A DNA stretch of 31,919 bases from LGRD01 sp031378125 (GTDB taxonomy: Bacteria; Pseudomonadota; Gammaproteobacteria; Burkholderiales; Burkholderiaceae_C): NCBI GenBank assembly GCA_031378125.1, contig JANNDW010000406.1:1-31919 (forward strand), read 5' to 3'. Both the position numbers and the translations under genes were made by a program. A model generated the notes under the pieces. That model was not told the origin of the DNA. It saw only the letters and a program-made list of their open reading frames with translations, and did not search any database. Position 1 is the first letter of the stretch. Every line of letters begins with the position of its first letter. Shown here piece after piece: positions 14,480 through 22,568 of this stretch.

Positions 14480-14501
14480 GCCGCCGGTTACCGCCGGCGG
14501 C
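14480..14501 (+). other. Hairpin 2 in the ilvB–ilvH spacer (same loop TTACCG)
   Basis: GCCGCCGG (14480–14487) and CCGGCGGC (14494–14501) form a perfect 8-bp stem around the same six-base loop as hairpin 1. It ends 23 bases before the ilvH ATG, where the Shine–Dalgarno region would be close by. No U-run follows. Confidence 0.5.
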
Positions 14502-14524
14502 TCGAAGAGCGCGCTCACACCATC

Positions 14525-15016
14525 ATGAAACACATCATTGCCTTGCTGCTCGAAAACGAGCCTGGCGCACTCTCGCGCGTGGTCGGCTTGTTCTCGGCTC
14601 GCGGCTACAACATTGAAAGCCTGACGGTCGCGCCGACCGAAGACGCGTCGCTGTCGCGCATGACCATCGTGACCACCGGCTCCGATGACGTGATCGAGCA
14701 GATCACCAAACACCTCAACCGCCTGATCGAGGTGGTGAAGGTGGTGGATCTGACCGAAGGCTCCTTCACCGAACGCGAACTGATGCTGATCAAGGTTCGC
14801 GCGGTTGGCAAGGAGCGCGACGAGATGAAGCGCATGGCCGACATTTTTCGCGGCCGCATCATCGACGTGACCGAGAAGAGCTACACCGTCGAATTGACCG
14901 GCGACAAGTCCAAACTGGATGCCTTCATCGAAGCCATCGACCGCAGCGCCATTCTGGAAACCGTGCGCACCGGCACCAGCGGGATCGGTCGCGGAGAGCG
15001 CATCCTGCGCGTCTGA
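14525..15016 (+). CDS. ilvH: Acetolactate synthase, small regulatory subunit
   Basis: The small subunit activates the large subunit and carries the valine feedback site. The 163-residue length is typical. An N-terminal ACT domain (about 4–74) opens with the diagnostic LLLENEPGALSRVVGLFSAR and GYNIESLTV; the second domain (about 80–160) contains RELMLIKV, DIFRGRIIDVTE and the C-terminal GIGRGERILRV. The ATG agrees with the conserved start (MKHIIALLLEN), but only a weak GAAGAG lies upstream, 15 bases away. Expression may therefore depend on coupling or on the leader structure formed by the two spacer hairpins. ilvC follows 53 bases later. Confidence 0.97.
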   Translation: MKHIIALLLENEPGALSRVVGLFSARGYNIESLTVAPTEDASLSRMTIVTTGSDDVIEQITKHLNRLIEVVKVVDLTEGSFTERELMLIKVRAVGKERDEMKRMADIFRGRIIDVTEKSYTVELTGDKSKLDAFIEAIDRSAILETVRTGTSGIGRGERILRV

Positions 15017-15069
15017 ATCCAGCGCGGCTCCCCGTAACCCCCACATCGATTGACCACCAGGAGAACACC

Positions 15070-16086
15070 ATGAAGGTTTACTACGACAAAGACGCCGACC
15101 TGAGCCTCGTCAAGGGCAAAAACGTCACGATCATCGGCTATGGCTCGCAGGGCCATGCCCACGCGCAGAACCTGAGCGACAGCGGTGTGAAGATCACCGT
15201 CGGCTTGCGCAAGGGCGGCGCGTCCTGGTCCAAGGCCGAGAAGGCCGGGCTCAAGGTGGCCGAGGTCAGCGACGCGGTCAAGGCCGCCGATGTCGTGATG
15301 ATGCTGTTGCCCGACGAGCAGATCGCCAGCGTCTACAAGAACGATGTCGAGGCGCACATGAAGCAGGGTGCATCGCTGGCGTTTGCGCATGGCTTCAATG
15401 TGCACTACGGGCAGGTCGTGCCTCGTGCTGACCTGGATGTGTGGATGGTCGCGCCCAAGGCGCCCGGCCACACGGTGCGCTCCACCTACACGCAAGGTGG
15501 AGGAGTGCCGCACCTGATTGCCGTGCATGCCGACCGGACCGGCAAGGCGCGCGACCTGGCGCTGAGCTATGCCGCGGCCAATGGCGGCGGCAAGGCCGGT
15601 GTGATCGAAACCAACTTCCGCGAAGAAACCGAGACCGACCTGTTCGGCGAGCAGGCCGTGCTGTGCGGTGGCGCGGTCGAGCTGATCAAGGCCGGTTTCG
15701 AGACGCTGACCGAAGCCGGCTACGCGCCCGAGATGGCCTACTTTGAATGCCTGCATGAGCTCAAGCTGATCGTTGACCTGATCTACGAAGGCGGCATCGC
15801 AAACATGAACTACTCGATCTCGAACAACGCCGAATACGGTGAGTACGTCACCGGCCCGAAGATCGTCAACGAAGACACCAAGAACGTGATGCGCCAGGTG
15901 CTCAAGGACATCCAGACGGGCGAATATGCCAAGAGCTTCATCACCGAAAACCGCGCCGGGGCGCCGACGCTGCTGTCGCGCCGCCGCCTGATGGCCGAGC
16001 ACCCGATCGAGGTGGTCGGTGAGCAGCTGCGCGCGATGATGCCGTGGATCAAGAAAAACCGGTTGGTCGATCAATCGAAGAACTGA
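15070..16086 (+). CDS. ilvC: Ketol-acid reductoisomerase (class I)
   Basis: IlvC converts acetolactate and acetohydroxybutyrate to the dihydroxy acids, using NAD(P)H and Mg2+. At 338 residues it is the short class I form. The Rossmann motif GYGSQGHAHAQNL covers 23–35, and the serines and arginine after it (GLRKGGASW) fit NADPH preference. The acid–base and metal residues H107, D190, E194, E226 and E230 fall at exactly the standard positions of class I enzymes. AGGAG (15059–15063) lies six bases before the ATG. The gene completes the ilvBHC group; pssA follows after 93 bases. Confidence 0.98.
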   Translation: MKVYYDKDADLSLVKGKNVTIIGYGSQGHAHAQNLSDSGVKITVGLRKGGASWSKAEKAGLKVAEVSDAVKAADVVMMLLPDEQIASVYKNDVEAHMKQGASLAFAHGFNVHYGQVVPRADLDVWMVAPKAPGHTVRSTYTQGGGVPHLIAVHADRTGKARDLALSYAAANGGGKAGVIETNFREETETDLFGEQAVLCGGAVELIKAGFETLTEAGYAPEMAYFECLHELKLIVDLIYEGGIANMNYSISNNAEYGEYVTGPKIVNEDTKNVMRQVLKDIQTGEYAKSFITENRAGAPTLLSRRRLMAEHPIEVVGEQLRAMMPWIKKNRLVDQSKN

Positions 16087-16179
16087 TCCAACAGGCCTTC
16101 ATTACACGGGCCGTGAGCGCACGCTTGCGGCCGCTGTCTCTTGGACGGATGCGTTTGCGCGTGGGTTATCCTGCGCGGC

Positions 16180-17007
16180 ATGAGCGAAACCCCGTCCCAG
16201 CACGAAGACGAAGTCCCTGAGCCGCCGCCAAGGGCGCGCCGGAAGGGCATTTATGTGCTGCCCAACTTGATCACGCTGGCAAATCTGTTCGGCGGCTTCT
16301 ACGCCATTGTGATGGCGATGAACGGCCGCTTCGAGCAGTCGGTTTACGCCATCTTCGTTGCCATGGTGCTCGACAGCTTGGACGGCCGCGTGGCACGCAT
16401 GACCAACACCCAAAGCACGTTCGGCGAGCAGATGGACAGCCTGTCGGACATGGTGTCGTTCGGCGCGGCACCGGCCCTGGTCGTCTACGAATGGGCACTC
16501 AGGGACATGGGCAAGCTGGGTTGGGTGGCAGCCTTTGTGTATTGCGCTTCGGCAGCGTTGCGGCTGGCTCGCTTCAACACAAACCTGGCGGTCGTCGACA
16601 AGCGATTTTTCCAGGGCCTGCCCAGCCCGGCCGCCGCGGCGGTGGTGATGGGTTTCATCTGGGTCATGGACGACGCCGGTTTCAAGGGTTTCAAGGAAGG
16701 CCCTTGGCTTGGGTGGGCGGCCTTTGCGGTCACGCTCTACGCGGGGCTCACGATGGTGACCAACGTGCCTTTCTACAGTTTCAAGGACTTGAGCCTCAAG
16801 CGCTCGGTGCCCTTCATCGTGATCGTCGCGATTGCGTTGGGCATTGCCGTGATCAACATCCACCCGCCGATCGTGCTGTTCGCGCTGTTTTGTGGCTACG
16901 GTTTGTCGGGCTATGGCGTCTATGCCTGGAAGCGCAAGAAGGGCCGGCCGGTCAGCGTGATCGCCATCTCCACCGACGAGCCCGATGAACAGGGCTTGCA
17001 TCGCTGA
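16180..17007 (+). CDS. pssA: CDP-diacylglycerol–serine O-phosphatidyltransferase
   Basis: This membrane enzyme makes phosphatidylserine, the precursor of phosphatidylethanolamine. The CDP-alcohol phosphotransferase motif is complete: D65-x2-D68-G69-x2-A72-R73-x8-G82-x3-D86-x3-D90. Hydrophobic segments before and after it give a polytopic membrane protein of 275 residues, with a charged cytoplasmic tail (KRKKGRP). The ATG at 16180 (MSETPSQHEDE) was preferred over the longer frame beginning at 16141; no strong ribosome site marks either. Related genomes often have the decarboxylase gene psd beside pssA; it is not in this window. The gene sits between ilvC and leuA, so it may share transcripts with amino acid genes. 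Confidence 0.95.
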   Translation: MSETPSQHEDEVPEPPPRARRKGIYVLPNLITLANLFGGFYAIVMAMNGRFEQSVYAIFVAMVLDSLDGRVARMTNTQSTFGEQMDSLSDMVSFGAAPALVVYEWALRDMGKLGWVAAFVYCASAALRLARFNTNLAVVDKRFFQGLPSPAAAAVVMGFIWVMDDAGFKGFKEGPWLGWAAFAVTLYAGLTMVTNVPFYSFKDLSLKRSVPFIVIVAIALGIAVINIHPPIVLFALFCGYGLSGYGVYAWKRKKGRPVSVIAISTDEPDEQGLHR

Positions 17008-17052
17008 TCCCCGCGGCCCGGCGCAGCCTGCGGTGCGGGCGATGCGCCATGC

Positions 17053-17058
17053 TATATT
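17053..17058 (+). promoter_or_regulatory. Probable -10 box of the leu leader transcript
   Basis: TATATT at 17053–17058 is a good -10 box. The expected start point about seven bases on falls at 17065–17066, the A of the leader ATG. No good -35 box is seen around 17030. Read-through from pssA is the alternative source of the leader RNA. Confidence 0.5.
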
Positions 17059-17065
17059 TGCGTCC

Positions 17066-17125
17066 ATGACGTTCTCGATCGCCACGTTGCCAGTGCTAGC
17101 CCTAGGAGAACCACGGGCTCGCTGA
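17066..17125 (+). CDS. Putative leucine leader peptide of the leuA attenuator
   Basis: A 19-codon ORF encodes MTFSIATLPVLALGEPRAR. Three leucine codons occur within six positions: TTG (17087), CTA (17096) and CTA (17102). CTA should be rare in DNA of this GC content and is the codon used in the classic enterobacterial leu leader. The ORF ends 27 bases before an intrinsic terminator placed before leuA. It has no Shine–Dalgarno, and the likely transcription start coincides with the ATG, so it may be translated from a leaderless RNA. The role is inferred from this layout: with leucine scarce, a ribosome stalled at the Leu codons would leave 17114–17118 (CGGGC) free to pair with 17157–17161 (GCCCG), breaking the terminator stem. 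Confidence 0.65.
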   Translation: MTFSIATLPVLALGEPRAR

Positions 17126-17152
17126 TCGATCACGTCCATTCGATTTGACCTC

Positions 17153-17192
17153 AACGGCCCGTTTGCAACCTGCAGCGGGCCGTTTTGTTTTT
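17153..17192 (+). terminator. Attenuator-type intrinsic terminator before leuA
   Basis: AACGGCCCG (17153–17161) pairs perfectly with CGGGCCGTT (17176–17184), with an inner TGCA/TGCA helix (17164–17167 with 17171–17174), and TTGTTTTT follows. The U-run ends 39 bases before the leuA ATG. It could also stop transcripts from pssA, but with the leader ORF just upstream it looks like the terminator arm of a leucine attenuator. Confidence 0.85.
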
Positions 17193-17231
17193 GGGTTTGC
17201 GGGTTGCGTTCACCACATACAGGGAATTGCC

Positions 17232-18929
17232 ATGCTGAACCGACCGCAGGAAAAGTACCGGGCTTTTGCGCCCATCGCACTGGCCGACCGCCGCTGGCCC
17301 GACGCCGTGCTGACCCGTGCGCCGCTGTGGTGCAGCGTCGACCTGCGCGATGGCAACCAGGCGCTGATCGAGCCGATGGACAGCGGCCGCAAACTGCGCA
17401 TGTTCGAGATGTTGTTGCGGATCGGTTTCAAAGAAATCGAGGTGGGTTTTCCTTCGGCCTCGCAAACCGACTTTGACTTCGTCCGCACGCTGATCGAGGA
17501 GCAAAGGGTGCCGGACGATGTGACGATCCAGGTCCTCACGCCCGCCCGCGAGCCACTGGTGCGCCGAACCTTCGAGGCGCTTGCCGGCGCACGGCGTGCA
17601 GTGGTCCACCTGTACAACGCAACCTCGCCGGTGATGCGGCGGGTGGTGCTGAGCCTGACCGAGGATCAGACAGTCGAGTTGGCCGCCTCGCATGCCCGGC
17701 TGGTGCGCACCCTGGCCGAGGCACAAGCGGACACCGACTTCACGTTCCAGTATTCGCCCGAGATGTTCTCCGGCACCGAACTCGCGTTTTCCAAACGCGT
17801 GGTGGACGCGGTGACCGCAGTATGGGAACCCACGCCGCAGCGCAAGTGCATCATCAACCTGCCTTCGACGGTCGAGCATTCCACGCCCAACATCTTTGCC
17901 GACATGATCGAGTGGATGCATCGCCATATCGCCCGCCGCGACGCCATCGTCTTGTCGGTGCATCCGCACAACGATCGCGGCACCGGCACCGCCGCGGGCG
18001 AGTTCGCGTTGATGGCCGGCGCCGATCGCATCGAGGGTTGCCTGTTTGGCAATGGCGAACGCACCGGCAATGTCGACCTGGTCAACATCGCGTTGAACCT
18101 GTACACGCAGGGAGTGTCGCCCGGGTTGGATTTCGCGGACATCGACGAGGTGCGCCGCTGCGTCGAGCACTGCAACCAGTTGCCCGTGCACCCGCGCCAC
18201 CCCTATGCGGGAGACCTGGTCTACACCTCGTTTTCCGGTTCGCACCAGGACGCCATCAAGAAGGCGTTCGCGCACCGAACGGACGCGCAACCCTGGGACA
18301 TGCCTTACCTGCCGATCGATCCGATGGACTTGGGGCGCAGCTACGACGCTGTCATCCGCGTCAACAGCCAGTCTGGCAAGGGCGGTATCGCCTACCTGCT
18401 GGAGGCCGAGTACGGGCTGGAGCTGCCACGCCGGCTGCAGATCGAGTTCAGCCAGGTCGTTCAAGCGGTGATGGACGACACCGGCAAGGAACTGTCGGCG
18501 GCGCAGATCTGGCACATTTTCGAGTCCGAGTACGCGCTGAACGAGGCGTCCGCGGTGCATCTTTCAAACCCGTCGATCGCGCAGCGCGACGATGGTGTTT
18601 TCACCGTACTCACCGACCTTGAACTTGACGGTCGCACGGTGCGTGTGGAGGGCCGCGGCGACGGGCCGATCGACGCGTTCGTGAACGGCTTGAATCAGCA
18701 ACTGGCTGCCGGCATTCGCGTGCTGGACTACCACGAACATGCCATCGGCAGCGGCGCGGATGCACGCGCGGCGGCCTATCTCGAACTGCGCGTCGGCGAC
18801 GCGGCGACGCTGTTCGGCGTCGGCATGGACACCAGCATCGTCTCGGCGTCGCTCAAAGCCATCGTCTGCGGCTGGCGCCGCGCGCTGGGAGCCAAGAACC
18901 CCCGCCAGCGCGCCGCAGTGCCCGCCTAA
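17232..18929 (+). CDS. leuA: 2-isopropylmalate synthase, long (type 2, actinobacterial-like) form
   Basis: This enzyme condenses acetyl-CoA with 2-oxoisovalerate, the first step specific to leucine. The 565-residue form has a TIM-barrel with LRDGNQ (R39, D40), metal ligands H244 and H246 (HPHND) and N280 (GNGERTGN), then a C-terminal LeuA allosteric domain (from about 440) where leucine inhibits related enzymes. Length and motifs (CSVDLRDGNQALIEPMD, NATSPVMRR) place it with the Mycobacterium/Corynebacterium-type branch, unlike the next gene. AGGGA (17221–17225) is six bases before the ATG. The open frame upstream of the ATG only reads through the terminator. Expression is probably set by the leucine attenuator immediately upstream. 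Confidence 0.93.
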   Translation: MLNRPQEKYRAFAPIALADRRWPDAVLTRAPLWCSVDLRDGNQALIEPMDSGRKLRMFEMLLRIGFKEIEVGFPSASQTDFDFVRTLIEEQRVPDDVTIQVLTPAREPLVRRTFEALAGARRAVVHLYNATSPVMRRVVLSLTEDQTVELAASHARLVRTLAEAQADTDFTFQYSPEMFSGTELAFSKRVVDAVTAVWEPTPQRKCIINLPSTVEHSTPNIFADMIEWMHRHIARRDAIVLSVHPHNDRGTGTAAGEFALMAGADRIEGCLFGNGERTGNVDLVNIALNLYTQGVSPGLDFADIDEVRRCVEHCNQLPVHPRHPYAGDLVYTSFSGSHQDAIKKAFAHRTDAQPWDMPYLPIDPMDLGRSYDAVIRVNSQSGKGGIAYLLEAEYGLELPRRLQIEFSQVVQAVMDDTGKELSAAQIWHIFESEYALNEASAVHLSNPSIAQRDDGVFTVLTDLELDGRTVRVEGRGDGPIDAFVNGLNQQLAAGIRVLDYHEHAIGSGADARAAAYLELRVGDAATLFGVGMDTSIVSASLKAIVCGWRRALGAKNPRQRAAVPA

Positions 18930-18957
18930 GATTCAACCCATTCAACAGGAGCACCCC

Positions 18958-20499
18958 ATGGCTGACAAGCTGATCATTTTCGACACCACCTTGCGCGATG
19001 GCGAGCAGTCGCCCGGCGCCTCCATGACGAAGGACGAAAAGCTGCGCATCGCCCGCCAGCTGGAGCGGTTGAAGGTCGATGTCATCGAGGCTGGCTTCGC
19101 GGCGTCTTCCAATGGCGACTTCGAGGCGGTGAGGGCAATTGCCCACGCCATCAAGGACAGCACGGTGTGCTCGCTGGCACGCGCCAACGACCGTGATATT
19201 TCACGCGCCGCCGACGCCTTGGCGGGTGGCAACTCCACGCGCATCCACCTGTTTTTAGCCACCAGCGCGTTGCACATGGAAAAGAAGCTGCGCATGACGC
19301 CCGACCAGGTGTTCGAGCAGGCCAGGCTGTCGACGCGATTCGCCCGCAACCTGTCCGGCAACGTGGAGTTCTCTCCGGAGGATGGTTACCGCTCCGACCC
19401 GGACTTTTTGTGCCGCGTGCTTGAGGCGGTGATCAACGAAGGCGCGACCACCATCAACATCCCCGACACCGTGGGCTACGCCGTGCCTGAGCTGTACGGT
19501 AACTTCATCCTCGACCTGCGCACGCGAATTCCGAACTCGGACAAGGCGGTCTGGTCGGTTCACTGCCACAACGATCTCGGCATGGCGGTGGCGAATTCGC
19601 TGGCCGGTGTGAAGATCGGCGGCGCGCGTCAGATCGAGTGCACGATCAACGGCCTGGGCGAGCGGGCCGGCAACTGCTCGCTGGAAGAAGTGGTGATGGC
19701 GGTCAAGACCCGCAAGGACTACTTCGACCTGGCGCTGAACATCGACACCACGCAAATCGTGCCGGCGTCTCGTCTGGTGTCGCAGACCACCGGCTTCGTG
19801 GTCCAGCCGAACAAGGCGGTGGTCGGCGCGAATGCGTTTGCGCACGCCTCCGGCATTCACCAGGATGGCGTGCTCAAGGCCCGCGACACCTACGAAATCA
19901 TGCGTGCCGAAGACGTCGGCTGGGCGACCAACAAAATCGTGCTGGGCAAGCTGTCTGGCCGCAACGCCTTCAAGCAACGCCTGCAGGAACTGGGCATCCA
20001 GCTGGAGTCTGAAACCGAGCTCAACTCGGCCTTCGCCAAATTCAAGGAGCTGGCCGATCGCAAGAGCGACATCTTCGATGAAGACATTCTGGCGCTGGTA
20101 ATGGACGAGTCGGTGACGAGCGTGCACGAGCACTACCGGCTGCTGGCCCTTTCGCAGCGATCGGAGACGGGCGAGCGCCCGCATGCGAAGGTTGCGTTTG
20201 CGGCTGGAGATGCCGAGCACCACGTGGAAAGCGATGGCAACGGGCCGGTGGATGCCAGCCTGAAGGCAATCGAGTCCAAGGTACAGAGTGGCGCGGAGAT
20301 GTTGCTGTATTCGGTCAACGCCATCACATCGGGCAGCACTGAGTCGCAGGGCGAGGTCACGGTGCGTCTGCAGCACGGTGGCCGGGTGGTCAACGGCGTC
20401 GGCGCCGACCCGGACATCGTTGTTGCCTCCGCCAAGGCCTACCTCAGCGCGCTCAACAAGCTGCACAGCAAGGTGGAGCGTGTGCCCGCCCAGGGTTGA
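18958..20499 (+). CDS. leuA: 2-isopropylmalate synthase, standard (type 1) form
   Basis: This is a second enzyme of the same reaction, 513 residues, of the E. coli type. It shows DTTLRDGEQSPGASM (R13, D14), HCHNDLGMAVANS (metal ligands H202 and H204), NGLGERAGNC (N239) and the C-terminal LeuA dimer/regulatory domain from about 390. AGGAG (18947–18951) lies six bases before the ATG at 18958; the longer frame that starts inside the preceding leuA is not used. It begins 28 bases after the first leuA, so the two are probably on one mRNA and both subject to the attenuator. A citramalate or homocitrate synthase role is possible for one copy, but this one has the typical LeuA sequence. Confidence 0.94.
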   Translation: MADKLIIFDTTLRDGEQSPGASMTKDEKLRIARQLERLKVDVIEAGFAASSNGDFEAVRAIAHAIKDSTVCSLARANDRDISRAADALAGGNSTRIHLFLATSALHMEKKLRMTPDQVFEQARLSTRFARNLSGNVEFSPEDGYRSDPDFLCRVLEAVINEGATTINIPDTVGYAVPELYGNFILDLRTRIPNSDKAVWSVHCHNDLGMAVANSLAGVKIGGARQIECTINGLGERAGNCSLEEVVMAVKTRKDYFDLALNIDTTQIVPASRLVSQTTGFVVQPNKAVVGANAFAHASGIHQDGVLKARDTYEIMRAEDVGWATNKIVLGKLSGRNAFKQRLQELGIQLESETELNSAFAKFKELADRKSDIFDEDILALVMDESVTSVHEHYRLLALSQRSETGERPHAKVAFAAGDAEHHVESDGNGPVDASLKAIESKVQSGAEMLLYSVNAITSGSTESQGEVTVRLQHGGRVVNGVGADPDIVVASAKAYLSALNKLHSKVERVPAQG

Positions 20500-20547
20500 G
20501 TTGCACCAGATTGCATCACCATAAAGAACTGACTTGAGGAATAGTGC

Positions 20548-20575
20548 GCAAGTTTTTGATCTTGCAGACTTTTTT
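20548..20575 (+). terminator. Weak candidate terminator after leuA
   Basis: GCAAG (20548–20552) and CTTGC (20561–20565) form a 5-bp stem with an 8-base loop, followed by AGAC and a run of six T. The stem is short and AT-poor only at its ends, so termination here is uncertain. The rest of the 126-base gap before the endopeptidase gene shows no other clear element. Confidence 0.3.
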
Positions 20576-20625
20576 CCTTCAAGTACACTTCCCGGACTCG
20601 ATGGTTGGGAGTTTCGGTGGTGTCG

Positions 20626-21708
20626 ATGCGCAAGTTGCTGTCCGGCGGCCTGGTTTCATTGTTGGTCGCGTTTTCATTGGCGTTGCCATCCGTTGCAAGC
20701 GCGGCAACGCACGTTACGGTCAAGAAGAGGGCGCATGCGGCCAGCAAGGTGACCGTTTCGGCGCGCGCCCAGCCTCGTGTCGTCATCCGAAACGGCAGGA
20801 ACGTCGTGGTCCGGCATGCGCTGTCCACGGTTCGCTTCGAGCCGGCGAAGCCTTCGATCGGCCAGATGACGGGGCTGCACAACATCGCCGATTTGCTGGA
20901 CCTCAAGTCCAGTGTTGCGCTGGTTCTCGACCAAGACACCGACGAGGTGTTGTTCAGCAAGAACCCGCAGGTCGTGCTGCCCATCGCTTCGCTCACCAAG
21001 CTGATGACCGCCATCGTGGTGGCCGAGGCCGCGCAGCCGCTGGATGAAGTTCTCAGCGTGACCCAGGACGATGTCGACACCGAAAAGGGCAGCCGCTCGC
21101 GCCTGAAGGTGGGGACCCAGTTGACCCGCGAGGAAATGCTCCACCTGGCGTTGATGTCTTCCGAGAATCGCGCCGCGCACGCACTCGGCCGCCAGTATCC
21201 GGGCGGTATCGAGGCGTTCGTCAAGGCCATGAACGGCAAGGCTCTGGCGCTGGGCATGGGGGCAACGCGCTTTGCCGAGCCGACCGGTTTGTCCAGTGAC
21301 AACCGCTCCAGTGCGAGGGACCTGGCCACGCTGGTGAAGGCTGCGCATCAACACCCGATCATCAGAGAGATGTCCACGTCGCCGAGCCACCAGATCGAAA
21401 TGGGCAACCGTCAGATGCAGTTCGTCAATACCAACCGCCTGCTGCGCAACCCCGATTGGGAAATCGGTTTGCAAAAGACGGGCTACATCACCGAAGCGGG
21501 CCGCTGCCTGGTGCTGCAGACAAAGATGGCGGGGCGCCACCTGATCATGGTCTTCCTCGATTCAGCGGGAAAATATTCGCGCATCGGCGATGCCGAACGT
21601 GTGCGGCGCTGGATTCAGGAGAGCTCAAAGCCCGTGCCCGTGCCCGCGCCCGTCGACGGAGCCGCTGAAGCCGCTGAAGCCACCGAAGTGTCCAAGCTCG
21701 CTTCCTGA
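20626..21708 (+). CDS. pbpG: D-alanyl-D-alanine endopeptidase, PBP7/8-like low-molecular-weight penicillin-binding protein
   Basis: This exported serine enzyme of the S11 family cuts D-Ala–meso-diaminopimelate cross-links in peptidoglycan. The 360-residue protein begins with a signal peptide (MRKLLSGGLVSLL ... VASAA, cleavage near residue 27). The three penicillin-binding motifs are S122-L-T-K125, S179-E-N181 and K284-T-G286. Segments such as LMSSENRAA, YPGG and FAEPTGLS resemble E. coli PbpG closely. The C-terminal end is a short Pro/Val then Ala/Glu tail rather than a carboxypeptidase membrane anchor helix. The ATG at 20626 fits the signal peptide, with GGTGG just upstream; GTG codons at 20617 and 20620 and a TTG at 20605 are in frame. 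It converges with iclR, with 18 bases between the stops. Confidence 0.93.
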   Translation: MRKLLSGGLVSLLVAFSLALPSVASAATHVTVKKRAHAASKVTVSARAQPRVVIRNGRNVVVRHALSTVRFEPAKPSIGQMTGLHNIADLLDLKSSVALVLDQDTDEVLFSKNPQVVLPIASLTKLMTAIVVAEAAQPLDEVLSVTQDDVDTEKGSRSRLKVGTQLTREEMLHLALMSSENRAAHALGRQYPGGIEAFVKAMNGKALALGMGATRFAEPTGLSSDNRSSARDLATLVKAAHQHPIIREMSTSPSHQIEMGNRQMQFVNTNRLLRNPDWEIGLQKTGYITEAGRCLVLQTKMAGRHLIMVFLDSAGKYSRIGDAERVRRWIQESSKPVPVPAPVDGAAEAAEATEVSKLAS

Positions 21709-21726
21709 TCTGGCTTTTCCGAAATC

Positions 21727-22497
21727 TCACGCGCCGCGGTGGCCCAGCGACTGCGAGATTTGTGCGGCCGTGGCCTTCAGGCGTTCGAGCCAGCCTTCTT
21801 CAAGCCGATCCGCGGGAGCCGAGATCGACAAGCCGGCGATCAGCTTGCCGTGGTCGTCCAGAATGCCGGCCGCCATGCAGCGCACGCCCAACTCCAGTTC
21901 TTCATCGTCGCGCGCCGTGCCACTCTGGTTCACGCGCGCCAGTTCGCGCTCCAGCGTCGCCAGGTCGGTGATGCTGTTGCGCGTGTGTCCGGCAAGGCCG
22001 GTGCGCGTGGCGTAGGCGCGCACCCGCGCCGAATCGTCGTGGGCCAGGAAGAGTTTGCCGACTGAGGTCAAATGCAGCGGCGCCCGGCCGCCGATTGCGC
22101 GCACCACCTGCATGCCCGAACGCTCGCTGTAGGTCCGCTCGATGTAAACGATTTCGTCGCCCTGGCGCATCGACAAGTTGACGGGCTGGTGGGTGAGCTT
22201 GTGCAACTCGCGCATCGGCGCCAGTGCGGCGTCGCGCACATCGAGCCGCGCTTTGACGAGGTTGCCGAGTTCCAGCAAACGCATCCCGAGCCGGTAGCTG
22301 CCGGCCTCGGGCCGGTCGACGTAGCGCCCGATGGTCAGGTCGTTCAGGATCCGATGGGCGGTGGACGGATGCAGACCGGTTTGCTCGCTGATCACCTTCA
22401 GCGAAACCGGGTCCTGGTAGGACGCCAGCAAATCCAGCAAGGCAAAGCTGCGCCCGAGGACCTGGATGGTGGGAGACTTTGCCGGGTTCTTCGCCAT
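21727..22497 (-). CDS. IclR family transcriptional regulator
   Basis: The 256-residue protein has the N-terminal winged helix-turn-helix of IclR regulators (about 13–75; LKVISEQTGLHPSTAHRILNDL with YVDRPEAGSYRLG as the wing) and a C-terminal GAF-like effector domain (about 85–250) with AIGGRAPLHLTSVGKLFLA, GVRCMAAGILD and GLSISAPADR. Such proteins usually control catabolic operons for aromatic or small organic acids; the effector here is unknown. It lies 71 bases downstream of hpnE on the same strand, so it may be transcribed with the squalene genes or from its own promoter in that gap. No adjacent catabolic operon is visible in the window. Confidence 0.92.
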   Translation of the reverse strand: MAKNPAKSPTIQVLGRSFALLDLLASYQDPVSLKVISEQTGLHPSTAHRILNDLTIGRYVDRPEAGSYRLGMRLLELGNLVKARLDVRDAALAPMRELHKLTHQPVNLSMRQGDEIVYIERTYSERSGMQVVRAIGGRAPLHLTSVGKLFLAHDDSARVRAYATRTGLAGHTRNSITDLATLERELARVNQSGTARDDEELELGVRCMAAGILDDHGKLIAGLSISAPADRLEEGWLERLKATAAQISQSLGHRGA

Positions 22498-22568
22498 GGC
22501 GCCGATTCTCGCTTAACTCGCTACCGTTTTTGCATCGCGAAAACGAGACGTGCATTCCGGGAATCGGG

